A stretch of 64,000 bases of DNA, taken from Psococerastis gibbosa. Its lineage: Eukaryota > Arthropoda > Insecta > Psocodea > Psocidae. The stretch lies in assembly GCA_963971405.1 (NCBI GenBank), contig OZ020491.1:32043019-32107018 (forward strand), in the 5' to 3' direction. Shown in pieces: positions 41,451 to 51,915 of the stretch. Below the pieces are notes generated by a model that searched no databases, was not told where the DNA came from, and was given only the letters and a program-made list of their open reading frames with translations. Position 1 is the first letter of the stretch; each line of letters begins with the position of its first letter. Made by a program: the position numbers and the translations under genes.

Positions 41451-42284
41451 AATGAGTAAGTAAGTGTATAGCAGCAACTCAGCTTTTGTATCCATTCACC
41501 TCAGGACCTCAGGAACTCAGTACCTCTGCAGGATTTGCGCAGGGTTCGTCTGTAAATCCACATTTCAAATGCACTGATTCTGTCCACAGCTTATCTCAAA
41601 GTCCATCCCTCCATACCCTCGAATGTCCCATTTCTCCTATATAGAACTCTTCGTGACCTTGACGGGTAGAAGCGAAACGCGGCTGCTGGGAGTGTTGCTG
41701 ACCACAGCACCCCAAATAGAGCTGTGGTCAAGAGAGAGGAACCTCTATTAAGCCCTCATTTGCGCTGTCGTGCCACTGCAATTTTTTTTTTGTCTACGTC
41801 GTCTACAGCGTAATTATCTCAGCTAACCCCTTAAGCTAAACATAAACATAGGTAATCAAGACTAATTAACGTTGTTACAAAAAAGTCAGAGAGAATCGTA
41901 TACATTGGAGTATAAACAAAGAGCAAAAGAATATAAAAAAACAGCAAATGAATCTTTTACGAGGTGTAATTAAAAAAAATTCAATTTGCTGTCTGGAATT
42001 TCAGAGCTGAAAAATAAATTTAACAATGGAATCCAGCGTAAGATATGTCATTAACTATCCCCCTCTCGCGGCAACTTTTTACAGATTTTTTTTTAGTTTT
42101 TCAGTTTTCAAATTAATGTAAACGCCTCGCTGTCGGGCATGTGCTCTTTGCTGCAGTTGAGCTGTTGTCTTCTGATTTTCATTCTAACTGACTGTGGAAC
42201 CTAGAGTTCTGTTTAGGAGAGACGCGACACACACTTCCCGCCAAAAAAATATTTTTGCATTTCTGGGACCACTCTTTTTTTCCA
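41451..42284. other. no recognised gene
   Basis: Includes (AAGT)n at about 41454-41466 as the end of the LINE remnant. Nothing else assigned. Confidence 0.4.
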
Positions 42285-42915
42285 AAGCCTGCTTTCGGCA
42301 TTTCCGCTTTTGAGCAACCCTGTCAGCCTGGCGGCGGGAGGGGGGGATGGGTTAGTCTGTTTATTAACTTGAGGCACCCTAAGGGCAGACTCCTACACCT
42401 AGGGGAGAAGGGGAGTTGACTGATAGGGTGGACCTCCTGTTTATAGTGAATTCCGAACCACTTGGGGAACATAGTAAATTCACACGATTAAATCGAAAGT
42501 CACCGGAACTCGACACGCACTTAGACCTGTATTACACTGTAAAAAATTTTATAAAACATATTTTATAAAATATTTGAAGAATTTAATTATTTAATATTTA
42601 ATTTAATTTTTTAATTTAATTAAAAATTGTTTCAACAGTCCAACTGAACTTCGCCATTTTGGAATCTTCTTCAAATTCTTTTATAAAATGTAATGCCAAC
42701 CTATTACATTTTATAAAAGAAATTTTATAAAAAAAATGTTATATAAAATATGGCCTATTACACTATCAAAGACCTTTGTCAAATAACTTATATAAAATGT
42801 TTTTTTATAAAATGTTTTACAGTGTAATACGGACCTTAGACTGACTGGTAGTCTCAGCGCATTATCATGTCCCACCATGTTACCCTGGCAACGCTGTGCA
42901 CACTACTAAGTTGCT
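42285..42915 (-). repeat. REP-C copy split by a palindromic MITE
   Basis: 'gcctgctttcggcatttccg', 'aaccctgtcagcctggcggc', 'cttgaggcaccctaaggg' before, and 'tagtctcagcgcattatcat', 'caacgctgtgcacactacta' after an insert at 42532-42827. Confidence 0.85.
42532..42827. mobile_element. palindromic MITE R (296 bp), TA flanks
   Basis: TTACACTGTAAAAAATTTTA at the left and inverse of TTACACTGTAAAACATTTTA at the right. TA on both sides suggests Tc1/mariner-type transposition. Very AT-rich, with 'ttataaaatgtaatgcc' and its inverse inside. Confidence 0.85.
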
Positions 42916-43044
42916 GTTTAGCCCTGTAAGCCTACAGTATTTACATAAGGTAAATTTTTTTACTAAAAAAATCAGCCTTGTATAAAACTGGAAACACTTT
43001 GTCCTTTGTAAACGCTGGCGAAACAACCAGCTTATGTTTACGCC

Positions 43045-43205
43045 GCTCTAGCCGGTGTAGGTTGACATCGAGAACGTATACCAGTTTGCCAATGACCCAA
43101 AATTCATTCGGAAACAATAAAAAGAATGTCTGAAATCCATGGGGTCGTTGGCATTGGACAAGGCACCTATGGGCGACTAGAAGTAAGCCTGGGTCAATGA
43201 AAAGC
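43045..43205 (+). repeat. dispersed repeat L
   Basis: 'gccggtgtaggttgacatcg', 'aatccatggggtcgttggca', 'ggacaaggcacctatggg'. Confidence 0.75.
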
Positions 43206-43834
43206 CCTTCAAAATATTACAAATTAAAAAAAATTACGCTGCTCCAAATATAGCTATGTATCCATAAAATGCGCTTTTACGTGACCCTCGAGTTTTCTGC
43301 GGAAAATGCTGTGGAAGGAAAACTTTTAAAATTTAAGGGATAAATATATAGTTTAAACGTCATTTCCCTCATGATATACCGGGTCAAAACAAGTTAATAA
43401 AACCTGCCAACTCGTATATATCTATCTCAGCCAAGGGTTTCTCGGCAGACTATAAAATTCCTTTAGAATAAAGGCGGCTACATTACCGGGCTGGGAAAAG
43501 AATTATGTCCTGAAAAAATACTTAAAACAATTTTGCTTGAAATGTTTTTACTGGAAGTTATCCAAATGTTGTCGTTTTTTTTTTTTGTGTAAATTTTTTA
43601 GCTGTGTTTAAATTATTGTCATATGTATATTTTATAGGGGTTGCCAGGCCTGTAGGCTAGGGACTGTGGAATTACTACTTGTAGTAGTTGTAGGTACTTA
43701 CCACAGCTTATTGGACGTAAACCTAAAGACGATGCCCGGATAGGCAGCAATCGTAGGTTCGACTATCACCAAGTCCAGATTTTTCTAAATGTTCTAATTT
43801 CGGTGGCCTAATGAGGAGGTTGCCCCTTCAATAT
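43206..43834. other. no recognised gene; possible tRNA-like SINE near 43700-43790
   Basis: 'gtaggttcgactatcacc' at 43753 resembles a B box and 'taatttcggtggcctaatga' at 43794 is the inverse of the flank of the tRNA-like repeats at 30777. No A box was found. Confidence 0.4.
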
Positions 43835-44110
43835 ACGTTTTGTATTATAATAAAATAATCCCCTCCACTTCCACTTTTTTCCTTGACCAGTAACCCCGGA
43901 CAAGGTGCATATATTGAGAAAAACAATTTGTTATTAATTAACATTATCACCCTCAAGCTTCCGTTTATCGAAATCTTTCTTCTTTCTGTCTTTTCCTTGT
44001 CCAGTATTCCCTGGACAAGGAGCATATATTACAAAAATACAATACATAATAATACCATCCCGCATCCCCCCCCCCCCAAGCTAGCGCTTATTAATAATAA
44101 TAATAATAAT
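43835..44110 (-). mobile_element. two LINE 3' ends in tandem with stem-loops and (ATT)n tails
   Basis: Reverse-strand unit a (44095-43976) has 'aataagcgctagctt', hairpin 44020-43995, then 'gaaaagacagaaagaagaaa'. Unit b (43975-43835) has 'cgataaacggaagcttgagg', hairpin 43905-43881, then 'gaaaaaagtggaagtgg' and an ATT-rich end. Both match the forward units at 52945-53055 and 53380-53545. Confidence 0.8.
43995..44020 (-). other. perfect LINE 3' stem-loop
   Basis: CCTTGTCCAG, loop of 6, CTGGACAAGG: a 10-bp perfect stem just upstream of the LINE tail. Homologous stems occur at 43881-43905, 53015-53039 and 53482-53505. Confidence 0.85.
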
Positions 44111-45214
44111 AAACTTAATAGTAGAAAGTCTTTTACTGAACTCACTGCTGCTTCGCTGATACAACAATGTAAAGTACCGTACATAAGTAGCAAGCAGCTA
44201 GCATCAAAGAAGTAAAAACAACTGGAGAAAAGCACTACAGAAGAAATGTTACAAATTCAAAATTCATCCCCGCCCCACAGTGAGACATAATCAGATGGAA
44301 ACACAAAAGACTGCTCCCGAAGAAGGGAAAAATAGGTTTTTGAATCCCCTTACGAAAAGGGGAAAATTTCAAACCCCCCTGTCCTCCCCCCTCCCCCTTT
44401 ACCCATTCCCTACTACAACCTCCCCCCCCCCCCACTCTGTTACAAAATTTGGCGTTACTCAACAGGCAGGTAGTTTTGTATTGCCATGTAAATACTTTAT
44501 GAACAGTAAGTTATTGTTTCAATTTTTCTTATTTTTCAAGTGGAGACAATTTCCTACTTTACGTACGGGACAAGAGGAAATCGAGAACTACGCAGTGTTT
44601 GTAATAGATAGGCCTAGATAGAAGATAGAAGAAGCATTTAAGGAATAAGAAAAACGAGGAAAATTGTGCGTAATCGTCATCTTACCTTTTTGCTTAAAAA
44701 TACTGAAATAACGCCCATGTAATATTTCCATTAAAAAATGTCGCATTAATTTAATTAAATTTTTAATTAAAAAGCATTGTGAATACTGTAGCCTATTATT
44801 GAATACTCAAGCCGCGGGATGCAGTATATAACAATGTTTGGTACGTAATTGAGTTGTAGAGAGAGAACTGGCTGTATTTACAATGCTCTTTATATGACGT
44901 ACTATATAGTATGTATTGTACTGTACTCCGTGTTGTAAAATTTATTTGCTTTTTTGCACTCGTCCATTGACAACAGAGGAGACAGAATTGTCTGGTGTAT
45001 TTTTTTACAATTTCATTACTGTTGGAAGGTCCCAAAGGATTTCCCATGCTGGCCCCGTTTTACAAAAAAGAACTAGTTATTCAGTCAAAGACTATCTGAA
45101 AGAGCCGTAATGAGTGAGCCCGTACATGTGTTCCTATTTATCTTTTAGTATAAGCATTGAATATATAACACTAGTGTAGGTATAAGGTACCGAGGATGAT
45201 AATATTCCTTGGTA
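44111..45214. other. no recognised gene
   Basis: C/T-rich patch at about 44370-44435; frames of up to 113 codons there have no recognisable domain. Confidence 0.4.
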
Positions 45215-45768
45215 AATAATTGTCCTTAGGTTAAATTTCGGTTACCTCGACTTTCCCTCTCCCAAAGCACCCTATTGACGAATTTGACAGAGAAATTGTT
45301 TTTTAGTAATTTTTTTACTGAAAATTTAGGATTTTGTATCACATATCGAAACTATTAAGAGGTAATAAGCGACATATTGTATTTGTTTACATTGATAACA
45401 GCTTAAATATAGGCTATGTAAATTTGAAGAAAATCGTTGCAGCCGTTTTTGAGCGAAATTTGTTTTAGCCGTTCTTTTGGAGTTTTTGGAGGGTAAAACC
45501 CCTCAAAAGTTAGCAAAATAGCAAAAAAAGCAAAATAATAAAAAATGGTAACGAGGCATGATTTTTGTGAACCCACATGCTTAATTTCAACAAAACTCAC
45601 CGGGTAGTTTGCCCACAAATCGACAAACAGACAGAGCGACAGACAGACATTTCGAAAAAAAAAAAACACTTTCGGGTTCCAAAACCTCAAAACGTGTAAA
45701 TCCACTGAAATCTCCGACCATCACAATAAAGCTTTCCTTATACTATGTTTAAATAGGAAAGCAAAAAT
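45215..45768 (-). repeat. REP-A diverged copy
   Basis: Reverse strand: 'ttgaagaaaatcgttgcagc', 'gaggcatgatttttgtgaac', 'gacagacagacatttcg', 'cgtgtaaatccactgaaatc', ends 'aaataggaaagcaaaaataa'. A divergent subfamily. Confidence 0.75.
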
Positions 45769-45812
45769 AAACCCCGGTATAATGTTAATCCCAAATCACC
45801 ATAATAGCTGCA
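45769..45812. repeat. lone right end of MITE Q
   Basis: 'ataaaccccggtataatgtt', 'aatcccaaatcaccataata' match the right end of the element at 16466-16838. Confidence 0.7.
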
Positions 45813-45815
45813 GCA

Positions 45816-45986
45816 GCAGCCTGATTGAGGAGATTATAATACTGGGGTTAAATAAATACCCTAGGTTTATAACTGTGAACAAACAAATTTTGAATAGCAC
45901 TTTCCATTATAAAATTATCTTGTTTACATTTTTATTACCAGGGGATTAAATAAATACCGGTATTATAATCGCTTCGATCAGGCTGC
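45816..45986. mobile_element. palindromic MITE G, copy 2 (171 bp)
   Basis: Same length and nearly same sequence as 25585-25755: GCAGCCTGATTGAGG left end, inverse GCAGCCTGATCGAAG right end. Sits directly behind the MITE Q remnant, within 'gctgcagcagcagcctg'. Confidence 0.88.
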
Positions 45987-46288
45987 AGGTGTATGTCTAA
46001 AATATACAGTATGCACAAGTTTATACGTATACATACCTAAGTATATAGGAAGGGCTAGCACACATAGGGCTAGCAACCCCATGAAAGCGCCTAGGGCTAT
46101 GAAAACGAAAAAAAAAAGGAAAAAGATGACAAACCTTCGTACAAAGTCGCTAATGAGAGGGATGAGGATACGAGGGTGGAACGAAATTTCGTCATTAGTA
46201 TGTCAGTATTTGTGCAAATAAAAGCAACGAGCTGTTTTTTTTTTTAGCCTGTGAGGCGTCACAAAAAATCGTTTTCTGCCTCATTTGT
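45987..46288. other. no recognised gene
   Basis: Nothing identified. Confidence 0.4.
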
Positions 46289-46800
46289 TGCGTTTTTGCT
46301 TTCCTATATATGCGTCGGTAATGAAAGCTTTGTGATGGTAGTAATTTTAGATTTCGGGATTTCAGGGGATTTACATATGTTGAGGTACCAAGAACCCAAA
46401 AAAGTCGTTTTTACAATATGTCTGTCTTTCTTGGGCAAACTACTAAGTGGATTTTGATTAAATTTGACAAGAATTATATCATGAAACAATTTTTTTAAAT
46501 GTTGGTAGTTTTACCCTAAAAAATCGATCAAAAAGCCTCCGACGATTTTTTTAAAACATATATAACATATAACATATATTGTTGTAACAGTAGCCAAATA
46601 GGTCGCCTGCTCCTTAATATTTTAGTTTGGTTCTAGGGCAAAAAAATAAAAAAATACTAGATTATCATTAAACTTGACTAAAAAATAATTAATCTGATGC
46701 CTCTCTATATCGATGCTTTCTAACTTCTGGCATGTTTTTGGTGTTAATAGAGTAACGAAACTGAACAGGTTGCTTACCTAAGCAGTTTTTGTTGTTGTTG
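46289..46800 (+). repeat. REP-A diverged copy
   Basis: 'ttttgctttcctatatatgc', 'gaaagctttgtgatggtag', 'ggatttcaggggatttac', then a shortened middle and 'gcatgtttttggtgttaa'. Lacks the 3' third. Confidence 0.7.
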
Positions 46801-46839
46801 CATACCTTGCAATTGTTACTGTGCTATAGGCCTATTACT

Positions 46840-48045
46840 GCTTTCCAATTTATACGTAGGCCTAGTATAAGGAAAGGTTTGTGATGGTCGAAATGTTCGA
46901 TTCCGAGATTTCAACGGATTTACACGTTTTAAGGTCCCAGGAACCCAAAAAAGTGGTTTTTACGAAATGTCTGTCTGTCGCTCCGTCTGTCTGTCTGCCT
47001 GTCTGTCTGTCTCTCTGTCTGTGCGTCGATTTCCGGCCAAACTACTCCGTCGATTTTTTTGAGAATAGAATAGAATCGAATAGAATATTTATTATATGCC
47101 AACAACAGAAATAAATCGATCCAATAACGAAGGCATTTACAATAACAACACAATTAGCAATTTACAACACAGAAATATTTCAAAATTAAAATTAATTGAT
47201 GATAAGATAAGATGATAAGTGATTTTGATGAAATTCGGCATGTAGGTTTACAGAAATCATACCTCGGGACCATTTATTTTTATTTTAGGCTAACTCAATT
47301 TGGGGGGTTTTATTTTCAAAAAACTCCAAAAAAAAATTACATTACATTAAATACATTATTTCTCCAAAACGGCTCCAACGATTTCTTTTAAATTCACATA
47401 TCTTGTAGTAGTTATTAATGTTAACAAATGCAGGGGGTCGCTTGCCCCTTGATAGTTTGGTTCTGGGGGTAAAAAAATAAAAATAACTAAATTTTCATGA
47501 AAAATGGTTGAAAAATAATGTTTCTGCGAAACCTTTCTATCGATTATTTCTACCTTCAGGCATGTTTTAGGTGTTAAATTGAGTAACGAAACCGGACAGG
47601 TTTCTTTCCCAAAAAACTATTTAGTTTTGTGCAAAACAATTTCTTTTTTTAAATGATTTTCGCTGAAATGCATTGCGTGCCCTGCCATTATTGCTGTGTG
47701 GTAATGTGTTGGTCTGACCTATCTAGAATTTACCTCACCTCCAGTGACGTCAGGTGGACACCCCCCCCCCCCTCCCCCGAGATATCAGAAATTTAACTAG
47801 AGGAAAATTATTTACCATGTAATTACTCATTTTCTCTATCTACTTCATGTATATTGGCCTGCCTGTTCTGGACTATGCAATCGCCCCATTGATCAACTCT
47901 GTGCTTTCGGATAGGGAAAGTCGAGGCAACCGAAGTGTAACCCTAAGACAATTATTTACTTTGGAACTACTGATACTATCTCTCTCGGTACCTATAATAA
48001 TTGATAAATAGGAAAGCATGTACGAGTTCACTTGCACTGGTTCTT
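46840..48045 (+). mobile_element. REP-A long copy with nested insert and a second 3' end
   Basis: Full landmarks from 'gctttccaatttatacgta' to a poly-C run near 47761; then a diverged second terminal block ('ggatagggaaagtcgaggca', 'taaataggaaagcatgta'), also seen at 62585-62760. Interrupted at 47062-47222. Confidence 0.8.
47062..47222 (-). mobile_element. short retroposon inside REP-A
   Basis: About 160 bp absent from other REP-A copies. On the reverse strand it ends in a 'tattctattcgattctattc' simple-repeat tail. The bases GATTTT occur on both sides. Probably the 3' end of a LINE. Confidence 0.65.
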
Positions 48046-48195
48046 ATGATTTGATGGCAAACTACTGGATCGATGAAATTCCTCAAGTGGGGCGGGGGTG
48101 TAATTGATTGGGGAAGTTTCACTTTTATCCTGTGGTCACAAGCGCACGCCCAATTGGGCTTAGTTAAATAAATAAATAAATATTGACTTTTTTTT

Positions 48196-48383
48196 AACTA
48201 CCCAGTCACTCGCTACGGAACCACCGAGGTACAACCTTCGAAGTCTACGCAGCGCCACTGATGATGTCGACCGCAGATGTTGACGAAACGTTTGGAAGTT
48301 CACTTTCAATTCGACCACGGCCCATCAGCTTGGATTCTACTGGTTCTTCATATGACTCCGGCCGTGAAAGCCTTTGCAGTTAC
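48196..48383 (+). mobile_element. PLE-2 solo terminus, 12-bp duplication
   Basis: ATTGACTTTTTT occurs before (from 48182) and after (48384-48395). Simple forward terminus without inverted arm: 'cagtcactcgctacggaacc', 'cactgatgatgtcgaccgca', 'gatgttgacgaaacgtttgg', 'cgaccacggcccatcagc', 'gtgaaagcctttgcagttac'. It landed in the tail of an S1 SINE. Confidence 0.85.
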
Positions 48384-48545
48384 ATTGACTTTTTTATTCT
48401 ATTACTAAGCCAACCTAGCGGAGTTAGGGCTAGAATGCAATACATGCCCTCCGAAACATGGTCAGAAAATGTAGCAAGTGTGGAAATAGAACCAACCACC
48501 GGGTGAAAGTCGGAGTCTGTACCACTGCTCTACATGTCCTGACAT
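48384..48545 (-). repeat. tRNA-derived SINE S1
   Basis: 'ctattactaagccaacctag', 'tacatgccctccgaaacatg', 'gtcggagtctgtaccactgc'. Central deletion. Confidence 0.82.
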
Positions 48546-49039
48546 TGGCCAGAAAATGTAGGAATATTTGCCTAGTTTAAAAGATTTAATGATTTAATAA
48601 CGATCCTTCCACTTAATTACCACTTACTTATTGCTGTTTCTATTTTCTTATACATTGGACAGCCCTTTATTTACCCGAAGTTATATGAGATTAAGAGAAA
48701 TCGCAATAATTTATTATCATTGTAGCTGAATATCGCACACAATGATGGAAATGTAAACCACCCCCTAGCTCCCCACTCATCAGTTGTAGCTGGCGGTCTA
48801 TACCGGGGCGGGGGGGGGGGGAAATCACTGTAAGCTGCTACCGTGGGCAACACATCCATCTGCCAACCATCCCCTAAATGCCCATCGATACAAATTCTAA
48901 TATAATCTCTCTCTCTCTCTGGCGGATTTGGGTTTTAGCCTACATTTTTTATTTTTACTTACATCAAAAAAATTGGGTATGGACATATTTGGCAAAGCAG
49001 TTGAATCTAAGATGATGGGTCGATCTGCGGGCCTACTAT
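48546..49039. other. no recognised gene
   Basis: A G run near 48808-48820 and a short (TC)n at about 48906-48919; nothing else. Confidence 0.4.
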
Positions 49040-49120
49040 GGCAATTATTATCAATCATAACCTGGGATTAAAAATGTAAGCAAGATAATTTTATAATGGA
49101 AAGTGCTATTCAAAATGGTT
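49040..49120. repeat. G-type repeat remnant
   Basis: 'gggattaaaaatgtaagca', 'aatggaaagtgctattcaaa': inverse order interior words of the G MITEs. Confidence 0.55.
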
Positions 49121-49125
49121 TTGTT

Positions 49126-50010
49126 GCTTTCCAATTTATACGTAGTATAAGGAAAGCTTTGTGATGGTCGAAATTTTCGATTCCGAGATTTCAACGGATT
49201 TACACGTTTTGAGGTCCCAGGAACCCAAAAAAGTGGTTTTTACGAAATTTCTGTCTGTCGCTCTGTCTGTCTCTCAGTATGTCTGTATATCTGTATGTAT
49301 GTCTGTCTCTCTGTCTGTTCATCGACTTCCGGGCAAACTACTCGGCCGATTTTGAAGAAATTTTGCATGTAGGTTTACAAAAATCATACTTCGAAACCAT
49401 TTTTTTATTTTGGGCTAACTCAATTTGGGGGGGTTTTATTCTAAAAAAACTCCAAAAAAATTATTTCTCAAAAACGGCTCCAACGATTTCTTTTAAATTC
49501 ACATATATTGTAGTCGTTATTAATGTTAACGAAATGCGGGGGGTCGCTTGCCCCTTGATTGGTTGCTTCTTGGGGTAAAAAAATTAAAATAACTAAATTT
49601 TAATGAAAAATGACTAAAAAATAATTTTTCTGCGAAACCTTTCTATCGAAGATTTCTACCTTCAGGCATGTTTTAGGTGTTAAATTGAGTAACGAAACCG
49701 GACAGGGTGTTTTCCCAGAAAAGCATTTGGTTTTGTGCAAAATATGTTTTTTTGAAAAAATTATAGAAAATTCACGCTCAAATGCATTGCGTGCCCTGCC
49801 ATTATTGCTGTGTGGTAATGTTTTGGTCTGACCTATCTAGAATTTACCTCACCTCCAGTGACGTCAGGTGGACAACCCTCCCCCCCCCCCCCCCCGAGAC
49901 ATCGGAAATTTATCTATAGGAAAATTATTTACTGTGAAATTACTCATTTTCTCTAACTACTAATATTGATAAATTGGAAAGCATGTTCGAGTAAACTCGG
50001 ACCGGTTCTT
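49126..50010 (+). mobile_element. REP-A complete copy (best preserved)
   Basis: From 'gctttccaatttatacgtag' to 'gagtaaactcggaccggttc', including (GTCT)n at about 49251-49275, 'gctaactcaatttggggggg', 'gtcgcttgccccttgatt', 'gaccggacag'-type words, 'cctccagtgacgtcaggtgg' and a C run of about 17 near 49878-49895. Terminal inverted 14-mers present. Good reference for the family. Confidence 0.88.
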
Positions 50011-50463
50011 TGAATTTTTAACCCCCAAGAATAAGGTAATATATAGTAGGCCTGGACTCCCCAGCCTCCGAATTCTTTCTCTTTGGCCAGGCAACTTGTT
50101 AATTTAGTAACCTTCCCCTCCTAAGAATGAAGTTATCGGTGGCATGGATGGTTACCTAGTCAGTCAGTCGGTCAGTCTCACTCCACTCATTGTTAAAAAT
50201 TAACTTTGTAAAGTTTTACGTAATAAATTAAAAAATATACCCAACCGGTTTCGGCTCACGCCATCGTCAAGTGCAATTGGAAAAAAAAACGTTACTAAGT
50301 TAATTTTTAACAATGAGTGACAGCAAGTTTTACAAAGTTACTAAGGAGACTATTATCTTTAGTCTCACTCCAACCTGTCGGATTATTGAGCTGGTTTTCA
50401 AGAAAGATAACATTTTTACGTTCTAAAATATTGGGGAGAGATTTTCTGGAAGGTGGTGAACAC
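50011..50463. other. no recognised gene
   Basis: 'actcattgttaaaaattaac' at 50186 and its inverse 'gttaatttttaacaatgagt' at 50298 bracket about 95 bp, including 'aaccggtttcggctcacgcc'; an inverted-repeat remnant of unknown type. Confidence 0.5.
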
Positions 50464-51184
50464 GAATGAATGAATGAACGTGTATTAAATATAGAAAAAA
50501 CAATTTAAACACATTAATTGTAAGGCCACACAAGAAGACCTATAACAATTTTCCCTACCCTAAAACAACATAAAAAATTAAATGAAAATGCAATTAGACA
50601 CACAAATTATTAAGATAAACAAAAGTTACTTTACTTTTACATACAGTATTAATAACAGATCTCTCGTAAACAGTAGTCTAGTCCACTATTTCAAGTAGGG
50701 ATTCCACCTCTTCCCGTCTCATCAGGCCTTCCTGCACGAATTAGGAAAATGTAATTATTGACAGAGACCCATGACAAATATTAAGTACGTTAAATAATTT
50801 TGGTGCTATATATTGGTAGGATTTGGTAAAAGTTGCTATGTAAGCCCTTGGCACTACAAGGTGCTCAATTCTTCTAGTATTTGCTGGTCTGGGTCTCTGT
50901 ACCATGTCGCCGCTGATGGAGTAAAAAATTTGCAATGTCTTGTATAAGAACAAATGCCGCAGCGGAGATAAACCGAGAGACGCAAAGAGAGGGAATGATG
51001 GCCAAGTTCTCGGTTTTTTGACTATTATTCTAATAAAGTATTTTTGGGTAACTACAAGAGAATTTAAATTTGTGACAAAGGTCCCACCCCGCACTTGGAT
51101 ACCATACGCTGCCATGTCATGCTTGAAGAAGGGATTGAGTATGGAGTACCTCTTGGCCAGATGACGTCCAGTCTGGAGCCGCAA
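50464..51184 (-). mobile_element. LINE, 5'-truncated, (TTCA)n tail
   Basis: Reverse-strand ORF end, about 270 bp of 3' untranslated sequence and a short (ATTC)n tail at about 50465-50480. Confidence 0.8.
50741..51184 (-). pseudogene. C-terminal part of non-LTR retrotransposon protein
   Basis: 147 open codons. 'MAAYGIQVRGGTF' (about 24-36, the YGIxxWG motif with R for W), 'LVVTQKYFIRIIV' (43-55), 'SFPLFASLGLSPLRHLFLYK' (63-82), 'ANTRRIEHLVVPRAY' (101-115). Standard order after the RT domain. The RT active site is upstream and lost. Confidence 0.85.
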
Positions 51185-51310
51185 ACTACCGTAAGAATCA
51201 CCATCTATGAATGTACCTATTGTTTTAATGTTTTAAGGACTGGTCTTGTTAAAGGCCAATGTGCGTGTGTCTTGATAGAGGAAAGATTGGCCGGCATCAA
51301 CCCGCCGGTT

Positions 51311-51482
51311 CAGGGACGGATCCAGCCCATTTTTGGGGGGGGGGGGTAGCTGAGGGTCAAAATAGGAAAAACTTATGTAGGATCGACTAAATTAGAGCGT
51401 AATAACTTAATTTATAATAGATTTACCAAATTTGGGGGGGGGGCAGCTACCCCCCTACCCCCCCCCCCTGTATCCGTCCTTG
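51311..51482. mobile_element. hAT-like MITE (172 bp), perfect 8-bp duplication
   Basis: CAGGGACGGATCCAG left, inverse of CAAGGACGGATACAG right. Target duplication CGCCGGTT at 51303-51310 and 51483-51490. G run at the left and C-rich blocks at the right, which themselves pair. Confidence 0.92.
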
Positions 51483-51490
51483 CGCCGGTT

Positions 51491-51764
51491 CCAGGAACGC
51501 CCGATTGCTCATATTCGTGTTGTGGTCTCAAGAAAATCTTAATCTGCTGGGAGGCTCCTTCTATGTCCCCAAGGGTACCGAAGATGTCTGGGGGCTATTC
51601 AGAAGACTGCCCACTTGCTGGTCTGTCTACAACCTCCATCTGGTCCCTGAACTATGGACGACCTGCATAAAGAAAATGACGAAGCCATCCAAGCTTCTAA
51701 ATTTTGGACAACCCATGAAATGCGTGTCTCCCTGGACCCGTGAAGTTCCGGCTACAACGCCTTC
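51491..51764 (+). repeat. unclassified repeat M
   Basis: 'ttttggacaacccatgaaat', 'gcgtgtctccctggac' recur at about 60108-60140. A 91-codon frame covers it but has no known domain; may be LINE-derived. Confidence 0.4.
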
Positions 51765-51915
51765 TCTTACACTCAACTAGGAAAGCCCGGGAACGCCTGC
51801 TTTACATTCCCTCCGAAGCATTACCAGAAAGTGTAGCAAGTGTGGGACCCGAACCAACAATCTTGCGGGTGAAAGTCAGAGTCTGTACCACTACTCTATG
51901 TACATGATCTGGCAA
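51765..51915 (-). repeat. tRNA-derived SINE S1, 3' truncated
   Basis: 'cttacactcaactaggaaag', 'gggacccgaaccaacaatct', 'gtcagagtctgtaccactac'. Lacks the 'aagccaacc' tail. Confidence 0.82.

Noticed and set aside
43035-43205. Repeat L as a protein-coding relic.
   Set aside because: Conserved words do not keep one reading frame between copies at 25010, 29820, 43045 and 54718.
49161-49355. A similar short peptide (starting MMVEIFDSEISTDLHVL) can be read from several REP-A copies (49161, 46881, 37306 reverse).
   Set aside because: The likeness follows from copy similarity at DNA level; the frame runs into the (GTCT)n tract (a CLSV repeat), ends soon after, and is broken in other copies. No sign of selection for protein could be judged by eye.
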